NCBI GenBank assembly: GCA_937920105.1
Contig: CALETH010000040.1
Span: 1-18,398 of the forward strand
Direction of reading: 5' to 3'
DNA: 18,398 nt
Source: an uncultured Bacteroidota bacterium
GTDB lineage: Bacteria; Bacteroidota; Ignavibacteria; UBA10030; UBA8401
Part shown: positions 7,319 through 13,976 of the stretch, in pieces
Layout: every line of letters begins with the position of its first letter
Position numbering within the stretch: the first letter of the stretch is position 1
The notes under the pieces: model-generated
What the model was told of the DNA's origin: nothing
The model's input: only the letters and a program-made list of their open reading frames with translations
Database searches by the model: none
Made by a program: the position numbers and the translations under genes

Positions 7319-7717
7319 TTAAATCCAATTTTCAATTTTTAAATTGGGAACTTTCGAAAATTCTTTAGAATTATTGGTAACTACAACTAAACCTTTATCC
7401 AATGCTTGCGCTGCAATCAACATATCCATTGCTCCAATTGGTGTACCACGTTTTTCCAACTCACATCTTAAATAACCATAAACTTGGGCTGATATTTTAT
7501 CAAATGGTATTACATCAAAAAATAAAAGAAATTTTTCTAACGCTTCTTTATTTTGATTTTGATATTTGCTTTTAAAAACACCGAATTCCAATTCTGCTAT
7601 AGTAATTGTTGAAATACCGATTTCAGTAATATCATGTTGAGAAAATTTTTTAACTACGTTGGGTGGATTTTGTTTAATGAGATATATACAAATATTTGTA
7701 TCTAATAAATATTTCAT
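7319..7717 (-). CDS. vapC: VapC-type PIN-domain ribonuclease toxin
   Basis: A 132-residue PIN-domain protein. It starts KYLLDTNICIYL (Asp6), has TITIAELEFGV (Glu42), and GAMDMLIAAQAL (Asp98), the acidic metal-binding set of VapC. The final motif reads VTNNSKEF, where the family usually has an Asp after TN, so the fourth acidic position is Asn. The C-terminus NLKIENW is typical. VapC toxins cut tRNA or rRNA; the target here is unknown. It overlaps vapB by 4 nt and ends 28 bases before the pruA start, whose ribosome binding site lies in that gap. Length and order are normal for a vapBC operon. Confidence 0.9.
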   Translation of the reverse strand: MKYLLDTNICIYLIKQNPPNVVKKFSQHDITEIGISTITIAELEFGVFKSKYQNQNKEALEKFLLFFDVIPFDKISAQVYGYLRCELEKRGTPIGAMDMLIAAQALDKGLVVVTNNSKEFSKVPNLKIENWI

Positions 7718-7947
7718 TCAAATTTCCAGTTTCTTTTTTCAAGTGGTGGTTGTTGGCGTTCTATCATATAATCTTCAGAAAAATTTTTTAAATTTTCAAA
7801 AAATAATTTCCAGCCCGAATTTTTAGGAATAATCATTATATTTTGTCCGACTTGTTTTACCAACACTTCTGTATCTTCTACATGAATTTCTTTTGGCAAT
7901 ATTATTGTTTGCCTTTTTCCTTGTGATTTAATTTGTGCGATAGTCAT
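7714..7947 (-). CDS. vapB: VapB-like AbrB-fold antitoxin
   Basis: A 77-residue protein with an N-terminal swapped-hairpin AbrB/SpoVT-like DNA-binding segment (about residues 6-40). It has GKRQTIILPKEIHVEDTEV followed by VGQNIMIIPKN. The C-terminal tail has WKLFFENLKNFSEDYM and a proline-containing end that would wrap the PIN toxin. It starts one base after the stop of the sugar-kinase gene and overlaps vapC by 4 nt, so there is no room for a private promoter between kinase and antitoxin. VapB normally autorepresses the operon, but any operator would have to lie inside or upstream of the kinase gene. Confidence 0.85.
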   Translation of the reverse strand: MTIAQIKSQGKRQTIILPKEIHVEDTEVLVKQVGQNIMIIPKNSGWKLFFENLKNFSEDYMIERQQPPLEKRNWKFE

Positions 7948-7948
7948 A

Positions 7949-8875
7949 TTATGTTCCTTTCATTCTTTCCAACGCCATAATAATTGCTCCCCCAACAGGA
8001 GAAGTGTGTGCTTTTACAATTTTGATTTTATCAGAAAATTTTTTCGTAATCATTTTTATAACAGATTCAGAATAATAATTTTTTCTACTTAATAATCCAC
8101 CATGTAATACTAAAGGAATTTTCACATTTTTTGGAAATTTTTTACGTAATGCATGAATATGTTCAATCAATTCTGAACATGCTGTAAAAATAATTTTTTG
8201 GCAAATTGTATCGCTTTTTTCAGCGGCTCGAATCACCAATGGTGCAATTGAAGCAATTGGAAAATTTTTTCGATACACTGCATCAATAATATTTTCTTGA
8301 TTATGTAACTGAAATTTTTTTGCAACTACTTTCGTCAATAATGTTTTCTTTCCGCGTCCATCAAGTTCATGAGTGATTGCGGTTAAGCCCTGTCTTCCAA
8401 GAGCAAATCCACTTCCTTCATCTCCAATAATTCTTCCCCATCCACCAACACGATGAATTTTACCTTCTGTATCTTTTCCAAATGCAATTGAACCAGTTCC
8501 AGCAATCACAACTATTCCAAAATTTCCACCTAAAACACCTTCTAATGCAATATGAGCATCACTTTCTATGGTAAGATTTTTTGCATATGGATATTTTTGT
8601 AATTCTTTTATAATGAGTTTTTGTTCTGTAGAACGTCCTGCCCCGCTAATTCCAGCAACAATGAAGGAAATATTTTTTGGCGGAATTTTTACGGAATTAC
8701 AACACTTTTTAATCAATCCATCAATAATTTTTCCGCACTCTTTAAAACCGACAATATTAGGATTAGAAGTTGTGGTTTTATGTTCTACAATAATATTGCC
8801 TTTTTCATCAGCAATTGCGGCAGTAGTTTGTGTTCCACCACCATCTATTCCAATAACAAAAACTTTTTGTTTCAT
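7949..8875 (-). CDS. BadF/BadG/BcrA/BcrD-type ATPase, probable N-acetylglucosamine kinase
   Basis: A 308-residue ASKHA-fold kinase. The phosphate-1 loop is FVIGIDGGGTQTTAAIADEK (about 6-25). The adenosine/phosphate-2 region is VVIAGTGSIAFG, followed by GGWGRIIGDEGSGFALGR, the substrate segment typical of eukaryote-like GlcNAc kinases. Family members phosphorylate GlcNAc or glucosamine to feed amino-sugar recycling, though many BadF/BadG relatives have other substrates. It is the first gene of the packed run down to 4118 and is divergent from the TPR lipoprotein gene. No good ribosome binding site precedes the ATG. The fold is certain; the exact sugar is not. Confidence 0.85.
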   Translation of the reverse strand: MKQKVFVIGIDGGGTQTTAAIADEKGNIIVEHKTTTSNPNIVGFKECGKIIDGLIKKCCNSVKIPPKNISFIVAGISGAGRSTEQKLIIKELQKYPYAKNLTIESDAHIALEGVLGGNFGIVVIAGTGSIAFGKDTEGKIHRVGGWGRIIGDEGSGFALGRQGLTAITHELDGRGKKTLLTKVVAKKFQLHNQENIIDAVYRKNFPIASIAPLVIRAAEKSDTICQKIIFTACSELIEHIHALRKKFPKNVKIPLVLHGGLLSRKNYYSESVIKMITKKFSDKIKIVKAHTSPVGGAIIMALERMKGT

Positions 8876-8898
8876 TATTTTTAAAGTTACAAAGATGA

Positions 8899-8933
8899 GA
8901 AGTGAAAAACAAGAATGTGAATAATTTCACTTC
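8899..8933. promoter_or_regulatory. Operator-like inverted repeat in a divergent promoter region
   Basis: gaagtgaaa (8899-8907) and tttcacttc (8925-8933) are perfect 9-bp reverse complements with a 17-nt spacer, a centre-to-centre distance of about two and a half helical turns. The repeat lies between the divergent sugar-kinase and TPR-lipoprotein genes, ending 4 bases before a candidate -35 box. This position suits a repressor or activator site; no regulator is identified. Confidence 0.4.
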
Positions 8934-8937
8934 ATAC

Positions 8938-8966
8938 TTGACTTTCAACAAATGCTTTAATACATT
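8938..8966 (+). promoter_or_regulatory. Candidate sigma-70-type promoter for the TPR lipoprotein gene
   Basis: ttgact (8938-8943) and tacatt (8961-8966) are separated by 17 bases, a good -35 and a fair -10 box. They lie about 60 bases upstream of the ATG at 9027. This is a pattern match only. Confidence 0.5.
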
Positions 8967-9026
8967 AGTAAGAAATTTTTTACGTCGTCATTATTCTATT
9001 CATCAAATTTATTATTTGGAGGTTTT

Positions 9027-9743
9027 ATGGTATTTCGTGATTTCATTTTTAGTAGTCTTTTTATCGCTGCATTATTTTTTGTTGGATGTGGTGGTTCGCA
9101 AGAAGCAACTCAACAAGATTTAACATTGGAAGAAGAACCTATGATGGAAGAACCAATGGTTGATACTTCATGGGTTGTAACTGATACTATGGCAGTTTCT
9201 GAACCAAGCATAACTCCAGAACAAGCAATGCAGCAAGAATTGGATGAATTAAAAACAGAAAACATACAATTAAAAGAACAACTTTCTACAACTGCACAAG
9301 CCAATCAAGATTTAGCAGCAAAAGTTGCTGAATTGGAAAGCATGAAATCACAACCAAAGCAAAAATATTCTGGCGGTGGTGAAGAAGGATATGAATCTGC
9401 TCTTGCATTAGCAAAAGCAAAACAATATGATGATGCGATAGAAGAATTTAAAGTGTTGTTGAGTGGTGGTATTGATGCAAGTTATGCTGATAACTGTAAT
9501 TATTGGTTAGGTGAATGTTATTTTGCAAAACGTAACTTTAAAACTGCTATGAGTTATTTCAAAAAAGTTTCTACTTATAAAGTTTCTGAGAAAAAAGATG
9601 ATGCTCAACTCATGATTGCCCAATGTTACGAACGTATGGGAAATACAGCACAAGCAAAAGCAGAATATGAAAATTTTCTTGATATGTTTCCTAATAGTGA
9701 ATATGTTGCAAGAGTGCAAAGACAGTTACAAAATTTACAATAA
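9027..9743 (+). CDS. TPR-repeat lipoprotein with coiled coil (YbgF/CpoB-like architecture)
   Basis: A 238-residue predicted lipoprotein. Residues 1-20 are a signal peptide ending in a lipobox before Cys21 (LFFVG-C). An acidic, Pro-rich linker follows. Residues about 66-108 form a coiled coil (ELDELKTENIQLKEQL ... LAAKVAELESMK). From about 119 to the end come TPR-like helical hairpins (ALAKAKQYDDAIEEFKVLL; YWLGECYFAKRNFKTAMSYF; AQCYERMGNTAQAKAEYENF), ending with the FPNSEYVARVQRQL pattern of YbgF/CpoB and BamD-like proteins. Such proteins help coordinate cell-envelope constriction or outer-membrane assembly; the partner here is unknown. GGAGG at 9018-9022, 4 nt before the ATG, supports the start. 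The first residues after the cysteine resemble those of the lipoprotein encoded at 11139-11918. A terminator follows. Confidence 0.88.
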   Translation: MVFRDFIFSSLFIAALFFVGCGGSQEATQQDLTLEEEPMMEEPMVDTSWVVTDTMAVSEPSITPEQAMQQELDELKTENIQLKEQLSTTAQANQDLAAKVAELESMKSQPKQKYSGGGEEGYESALALAKAKQYDDAIEEFKVLLSGGIDASYADNCNYWLGECYFAKRNFKTAMSYFKKVSTYKVSEKKDDAQLMIAQCYERMGNTAQAKAEYENFLDMFPNSEYVARVQRQLQNLQ

Positions 9744-9764
9744 GAATTACTTTATGCGATAATA

Positions 9765-9795
9765 AAAAAAGCGAAGATTTTTTCTTCGCTTTTTT
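9765..9795. terminator. Bidirectional rho-independent terminator
   Basis: aaaaaagcgaag (9765-9776) pairs with cttcgctttttt (9784-9795) around a 7-nt loop. T runs lie on the 3' side in both directions. It separates the convergent TPR lipoprotein (+) and serS (-) genes. Confidence 0.9.
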
Positions 9796-9869
9796 ATTTT
9801 TATATACTACTTTTTTTGGCTAAAATGCAAAACATTTTTCGTTACATTTTAACTACTTTATTTACTCAC

Positions 9870-11135
9870 CTACTCAATAACAGTAAATTTAGTGTACGAA
9901 TGCAACACTTTCGGAATGGTAATTTTTCCTTCGGGAGTTTGATATTGTTCTAACAATGCAGCAACAACTCGCGGTAATGCTAAACCAGAACCATTCAATG
10001 TATGCACAAATTCTAGTTTTCCGGTTTCGGAAGATTTGTATTTGATGTTCATTCTTCGAGATTGGAATGTTTCAAAATTACTGCATGAAGAAACTTCCAA
10101 CCACTTTTGCTGGCCAGCAGCCCACACTTCCAAATCATATTTTTTAGATTGTGTGAATCCCATATCTCCGGAACACATCAACAAGACGCGATACGGTAAG
10201 CCCAACAATTGTAATAATTGTTCTGCATTTCCACGTAATTTTTCTAATTCATCGTACGAAGTTGATGGTGTTACAAATTTTACTAATTCTACTTTATCAA
10301 ATTGATGTAAGCGGTTTAATCCGCGAACGTCTTTTCCGTACGAACCCGCTTCTCTTCGAAAACATGGTGTGTAACCAGCATAATATTTTGGTAATTCTTT
10401 TTCTAGAAATACTTCATCCCTATGAAAATTTGTTACGGGAACTTCCGCTGTCGGAATCATAAATAATTTGTCTCGTTCAATAGTGTACATCAAATCTTCC
10501 TTATCAGGAATTTGCCCTGTACCACGAGCACTCTCTTCATTTACCACAAATGGTGCATTAATTTCTTTGTATCCATTTTTTGACGCTTCATCCAAAAAGA
10601 AATTAATTAACGCACGTTCTAACATTGCACCTTTACCAACATAAAATGGAAAACCTGCACCGGAAACTTTTGCTCCGCGAGTAAAATCTATGATGCCGAG
10701 TTTTTCTGTTAATTCCCAATGTGGTTTTAATGAAAAATCTACAGATGGTTTTGTTCCCCACTCAAAAACTGGCTTATTATCATCAGCATTTTTTCCGATG
10801 GGAACGGTTGGATGTGGAATATTGGGAACGGTAAAAAGTAGAGATTCTAATTGTTGTTCAATTTCTTTTAATTCACCATCAAGTTTTTGGATGCGATGTT
10901 TGATAGTATCTACTTCTGTAAGTAAATCCGTTGTGTCTCCACCGGAACGTTTTCGCTCTCCCACTTTTGCAGAAATTTCGTTGCGTTTTGCTTTGAGTGT
11001 CTCTGTTTCTTGAATATATTGACGGCGTTTTTCATCTAATAAAAGAATTGCATCAATATTATCGGTTTCATTTTTGGCTTCGATTCCTTGTTTTACCAGT
11101 TCGGTATTTTCACGGATAAATTTTATATCTAGCAT
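9870..11135 (-). CDS. serS: Seryl-tRNA synthetase
   Basis: A 421-residue class II aminoacyl-tRNA synthetase that charges tRNA-Ser (and tRNA-Sec where present). Residues about 30-105 form the long antiparallel coiled-coil arm that grips the tRNA variable arm (EKRRQYIQETETLKAKRNEI ... LDGELKEIEQQLESL). The catalytic core shows the TGQIPDKEDLMYTIE segment, motif 2 CFRREAGSYGKDVRGLNRLH and motif 3 LNGSGLALPRVVAALLEQYQ. The length is standard. It ends in TAG. It starts 3 bases after the stop of the EEP-fold lipoprotein gene, so it belongs to the RmlD-like/lipoprotein/serS transcript and shares the convergent terminator at 9765. Confidence 0.98.
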   Translation of the reverse strand: MLDIKFIRENTELVKQGIEAKNETDNIDAILLLDEKRRQYIQETETLKAKRNEISAKVGERKRSGGDTTDLLTEVDTIKHRIQKLDGELKEIEQQLESLLFTVPNIPHPTVPIGKNADDNKPVFEWGTKPSVDFSLKPHWELTEKLGIIDFTRGAKVSGAGFPFYVGKGAMLERALINFFLDEASKNGYKEINAPFVVNEESARGTGQIPDKEDLMYTIERDKLFMIPTAEVPVTNFHRDEVFLEKELPKYYAGYTPCFRREAGSYGKDVRGLNRLHQFDKVELVKFVTPSTSYDELEKLRGNAEQLLQLLGLPYRVLLMCSGDMGFTQSKKYDLEVWAAGQQKWLEVSSCSNFETFQSRRMNIKYKSSETGKLEFVHTLNGSGLALPRVVAALLEQYQTPEGKITIPKVLHSYTKFTVIE

Positions 11136-11138
11136 AAA

Positions 11139-11918
11139 TTATTGAATGGTTATTTGAACAAATGTTACTGGTGATTTAATTGCAGAATATTGTTTTTTTT
11201 CTAATGGTTGTATTTGGATGGATGTATCTTTTATAGCATAAATATGCTGTATAGAATTTTGAACTCCAACACATTTTTCTTGCATTTTTTGTACAGATTT
11301 TCCTTTTTCATTTTCATAAAAACTTCCGCCAATTACAAGTGGAAAATCTGATAATGATTTTGATAATGAAAGAATTTCTTTTACTTGTTTTGTACGTTCA
11401 CTTTCAGAATCTTCATCTAATTCTGTGGAAGCAACACAAATGCTTTTTACGCCAATATCAAACACACCGTACGTAAAGCCGCGTCGCACTTTTCCTTTTC
11501 CTACAGGAAGTGAAAAGGTATTTGATTGTTGTAATGGATACATACTTAATACCATATTTCCGGAATCAAAGCCCTTGTAATATCGTGCTTTTCCAAACGT
11601 AAATCGCATATCCATTGCTTTTGCAAGTTCCGCCGCTGCATTAAATCCGGATTTTCCTTCCGTTGGACGTTCTATTTGTTGCAGGGTAATAATTTCTGCT
11701 TCTGTAGATTTTAGCCATATTGCAAATTTTTCTACGTCTGTTTTATCTTGCAATAAATGCAATGTATTAATTGATAAAATTTTTACGGCGGATGTATATT
11801 TTTTTTGTGGTTCTTGTTGAGAAATTTCTTGTTGCTGAGTTGCTTCTTGTGTTGATGTACAAGAAATAAAAACTGTGTTAACAATAATTATACTTATGTA
11901 TATTAAAAAAATTTTCAT
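11139..11918 (-). CDS. EEP-fold lipoprotein with degenerate active site (pseudoenzyme candidate)
   Basis: A 259-residue predicted lipoprotein: hydrophobic N-terminus and Cys20 (VFIS-C), then a Gln-rich linker. The body follows the endonuclease/exonuclease/phosphatase (EEP) pattern in order. VKILSINTLH keeps the conserved Asn (51). IITLQQIERP stands where LQE is expected, so the catalytic Glu is Gln81. GNMVLSMYPL matches the usual GN-x-x-LSRYP. CVASTELDED replaces THL with TEL, so the catalytic His is Glu166. FPLVIGGSFY replaces GDFN with GSFY (Ser199, Tyr201). AIKSPVTFV replaces DHxPV (Ile247, Lys248). The fold appears preserved while the metal and catalytic residues are gone, suggesting a binding role in the envelope. 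AAAGGA 9 nt upstream supports the start. It sits 12 bases after the RmlD-like gene and 3 bases before serS. Confidence 0.75.
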   Translation of the reverse strand: MKIFLIYISIIIVNTVFISCTSTQEATQQQEISQQEPQKKYTSAVKILSINTLHLLQDKTDVEKFAIWLKSTEAEIITLQQIERPTEGKSGFNAAAELAKAMDMRFTFGKARYYKGFDSGNMVLSMYPLQQSNTFSLPVGKGKVRRGFTYGVFDIGVKSICVASTELDEDSESERTKQVKEILSLSKSLSDFPLVIGGSFYENEKGKSVQKMQEKCVGVQNSIQHIYAIKDTSIQIQPLEKKQYSAIKSPVTFVQITIQ

Positions 11919-11930
11919 GATGTTTTTCCT

Positions 11931-12833
11931 TTATAAATACTCCATATCTTTTTTCATCGCTTCAATTCCTTCTTTCACGTTCATCGGTTTGTGGTGGAGA
12001 ATTTTTTCTGCTTTAGTCGTAATAAATCCGGTAACCATTGGACGTTCTGCACGTTGTGGTAATTCTGATGTTTTAATTTTCTTAATAAGTGAGGAATCTA
12101 ACTGAAAATATTTTGCTATACTTACAGCAAAATCATACCTACTCACTTTTTCGGCTCCACAAATATGAAAAATTCCTTCTCCATTATGTTCTACACATTT
12201 CACAATTCCATTTGCTAAATCTCCGACATACGTTGGGTTACTGTTTTGGTCATCAACACAAGAAATATTTTTTCCTGATTGTAAACTGTTATACACCCAT
12301 AATGCAAAATTATTTTTAACATTTACTCCAACACCGTAGACTACAATTGTTCTTATAATAGAGAATGGAATTTCGCTGGTGATAATTGCATTTTCTCCCG
12401 CCAACTTCGTGCGTCCGTAATAATTTATCGGATTGGGTTTATCTTCTTCTTTGTATGGACCGTTTTTTCCATCAAATACATAATCTGTAGAAATGTGAAT
12501 GAGTTTTGCTCCTGTACGTCTTGCGGCTTCTACGAGATTTTCTACTCCGATGACGTTGATTTTCCACGCATTTTCTCGTTGTATTTCGCACTCGTCAACA
12601 TTCGTCATTGCTGCAGGGTTAATAATAATATCCGGACGAAAACTGGAGACTAAACTTTTTACATCGCTGCGATTGGCAATATCTAATTGTGTATAATCAA
12701 AAAGATGTTTGTTTAATACAAATGAACGATGATGTGAGGTGTTGAGTACTTCATATTCTGTTTGATAACCAAACAAAAGTGCTAATCGTTGTCCTAATAA
12801 ACCGTTGCTTCCGCAGATGAGAATGCGTTTCAT
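11931..12833 (-). CDS. rfbD: dTDP-4-dehydrorhamnose reductase-like extended SDR (RmlD/RfbD family)
   Basis: A 300-residue NAD(P)H-dependent sugar-nucleotide reductase of the extended short-chain dehydrogenase group. The N-terminal nucleotide loop is GSNGLLGQ (8-15). IINPAAMTNVDECE (about 70-83) and HISTDYVFDGKNGPYKEED (113-131) are RmlD signatures. The catalytic pair is in YYGRTKLAGE (Tyr139, Lys143). The last third (THISCVDDQNSNPTYVGDL-like region, then GIFHICGAEKVSRYDFA) matches the substrate-binding part. RmlD performs the last step of dTDP-L-rhamnose synthesis; related proteins include MAT2B-like subunits, and no other rml gene is in the window, so the exact role is open. It is the first gene of the transcript that includes serS. 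A structured repeat region lies immediately upstream. Confidence 0.85.
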   Translation of the reverse strand: MKRILICGSNGLLGQRLALLFGYQTEYEVLNTSHHRSFVLNKHLFDYTQLDIANRSDVKSLVSSFRPDIIINPAAMTNVDECEIQRENAWKINVIGVENLVEAARRTGAKLIHISTDYVFDGKNGPYKEEDKPNPINYYGRTKLAGENAIITSEIPFSIIRTIVVYGVGVNVKNNFALWVYNSLQSGKNISCVDDQNSNPTYVGDLANGIVKCVEHNGEGIFHICGAEKVSRYDFAVSIAKYFQLDSSLIKKIKTSELPQRAERPMVTGFITTKAEKILHHKPMNVKEGIEAMKKDMEYL

Positions 12834-12851
12834 ATTTTATATTGAAAGAAT

Positions 12852-12867
12852 TTTGGCTAAAGCCAAA
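12852..12867. repeat. Small hairpin before the RmlD-like gene
   Basis: tttggct (12852-12858) and agccaaa (12861-12867) pair perfectly around two bases. In the minus-strand transcript this hairpin lies 18 bases before the ATG at 12833 and could restrict ribosome access. It may also be a fragment of a dispersed repeat. Confidence 0.5.
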
Positions 12868-12871
12868 TTAC

Positions 12872-12939
12872 TTTTTTGTTCATACATCCACGACATTCTG
12901 AAAAAACATGGAACAAAAAAAAACGTGTAAATGTCGTGG
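12872..12939 (-). other. Two interleaved 10-bp inverted repeats (pseudoknot-capable leader)
   Basis: ttttttgttc (12872-12881) pairs with gaacaaaaaa (12911-12920). ccacgacatt (12888-12897) pairs with aatgtcgtgg (12930-12939). The order A-B-A'-B' cannot be drawn as nested hairpins but fits an H-type pseudoknot. Loops would be 9, 13 and 6 nt in the minus-strand RNA, just 5' of the RmlD-like gene. It could be a structured RNA leader or a dispersed repeat. The rest of the 12834-13067 gap holds the small hairpin at 12852, a gtcta/tagac palindrome at 12961-12976 and a REP element. Confidence 0.5.
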
Positions 12940-12990
12940 CAATTTTGCATCATAAAAAATGTCTAATATTATAGACGCTAATTTTTCAAA

Positions 12991-13025
12991 ATGGATTCCC
13001 GCTAAAAACGTGCGGGAATGACAAT
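12991..13025 (-). repeat. Intact REP-like hairpin
   Basis: Arms attcccgc (12995-13002) and gcgggaat (13012-13019) enclose a 9-nt loop. Read on the minus strand it begins GTCATTCCCGC and ends GGAATCCAT, matching the split element at 4021-4104. It lies between the PfkB kinase gene and the RmlD-like gene. Confidence 0.75.
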
Positions 13026-13067
13026 ATTTTTCGGTATACTATCTATACTTAATATCAACTTTTTATT

Positions 13068-13910
13068 TCATTGAAAATTTTTCATTGCACATTGTATTGC
13101 TTCTTCAAAATTTTTCTTCATACAATAGTGATAAAAAAATGTTGCTCCAAAAATATCTCCTGCGCCAATAATATTCTCATCAGTATTCTTTCCTGAAAAA
13201 TCTTTTCTTACTAATGTTTTTCGTTCTTGTGAAAAAAGTGTTGCCCCTTTTCCACCTCGTGTAATACATAATGCTTTTACCATTAATGGAAGCATTTGTT
13301 TTGCCAGTGTTTCTTCATCGTATTTTTCTACTGTTAAACCAGCGGCTTCTTCTTCATTCATTTGTACTGAATCCACCATAAAGCACCATCTCCGCCAATC
13401 ACTTACGGGACGGCGAAATCGTGTTGCATCGGAATTAATTCCTAATGTGAGATTGTGAATATCTAAATGAATAGGAATATTTTTTTCTCGGACAGCAAGA
13501 CGAATTTCATCCAATGTTTCCAATGCAATATCCACACCAGAAGACATATTGATGAGTACTCCATCGGTTGCAAGATATGGCTTGATTGCAGAAAATGGTA
13601 TTGGTGATGCAATGTGTTTTGAACATTCTATTTTTTTTTCTTCATTGAAAAATATGTGGATTTGATTTGTTTCTTCGGTGGAAGAAAAAATTCCACTGGT
13701 ATCAACATTTTTATAAGAAGAAAGTTTCTGTTTTACTTCCTCTTTATCTTTTTTGTTCACTCCAAAAATTGGATAAATGGTATCTGTTGATGTTGCAAAT
13801 TTTGATAGTGTGGTGATGGTACGAAAAATTCCTGCATATTCTTTTGTTTCCGTTCCATTTGGATGGTGTGTGATATCAAAACAAAAATGTCCGATGATGG
13901 TAAATTTCAT
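13068..13910 (-). CDS. PfkB-family carbohydrate/nucleoside kinase
   Basis: A 280-residue ribokinase-like protein. PfkB motif 2 is clear near the C-terminus: NIIGAGDIFGATFFY, with catalytic base Asp252 in GAGD. CITRGGKGATLFS (about 215-227) and VQMNEEEAAGL (182-192) are the standard ATP-side strands, and LDIHNLTLGINSD resembles the substrate lid region. The N-terminal sugar-binding motif is weaker than usual: the expected GG...N is replaced by EYAGIFRTITTL, hinting at an unusual substrate. The protein ends soon after AIQCAMKNF, slightly shorter than many relatives. It lies downstream of the HisA-like gene, separated by 66 bases holding a REP-type hairpin. The kinase fold is sure; the substrate is unknown. 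Confidence 0.85.
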   Translation of the reverse strand: MKFTIIGHFCFDITHHPNGTETKEYAGIFRTITTLSKFATSTDTIYPIFGVNKKDKEEVKQKLSSYKNVDTSGIFSSTEETNQIHIFFNEEKKIECSKHIASPIPFSAIKPYLATDGVLINMSSGVDIALETLDEIRLAVREKNIPIHLDIHNLTLGINSDATRFRRPVSDWRRWCFMVDSVQMNEEEAAGLTVEKYDEETLAKQMLPLMVKALCITRGGKGATLFSQERKTLVRKDFSGKNTDENIIGAGDIFGATFFYHYCMKKNFEEAIQCAMKNFQ

Positions 13911-13933
13911 AAGTTGTATTATTTAATGTGGAG

Positions 13934-13968
13934 GCCTGATAATCCCGACTTGTCGGGACGGGCATGAC
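13934..13968 (-). repeat. REP-like hairpin (variant)
   Basis: tcccgac (13943-13949) and gtcggga (13952-13958) form a tight 2-nt-loop hairpin. Outer bases gcctg (13934-13938) and cgggc (13959-13963) extend it with one wobble. Read on the minus strand it begins GTCATGCCCG, close to the GTCATTCC start of the two other REP-like elements. It lies between the HisA-like and PfkB genes. Confidence 0.65.
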
Positions 13969-13976
13969 AATTATTT

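Noticed and set aside
7291..7335. Upstream ATG extending pruA by 15 residues
   Set aside because: The extension overlaps vapC, is not family-like, and the ATG at 7290 has its own AGGAG site.
10036..11013. Plus-strand open frames opposite serS
   Set aside because: They are antisense shadows of a conserved coding region with no recognisable domain.
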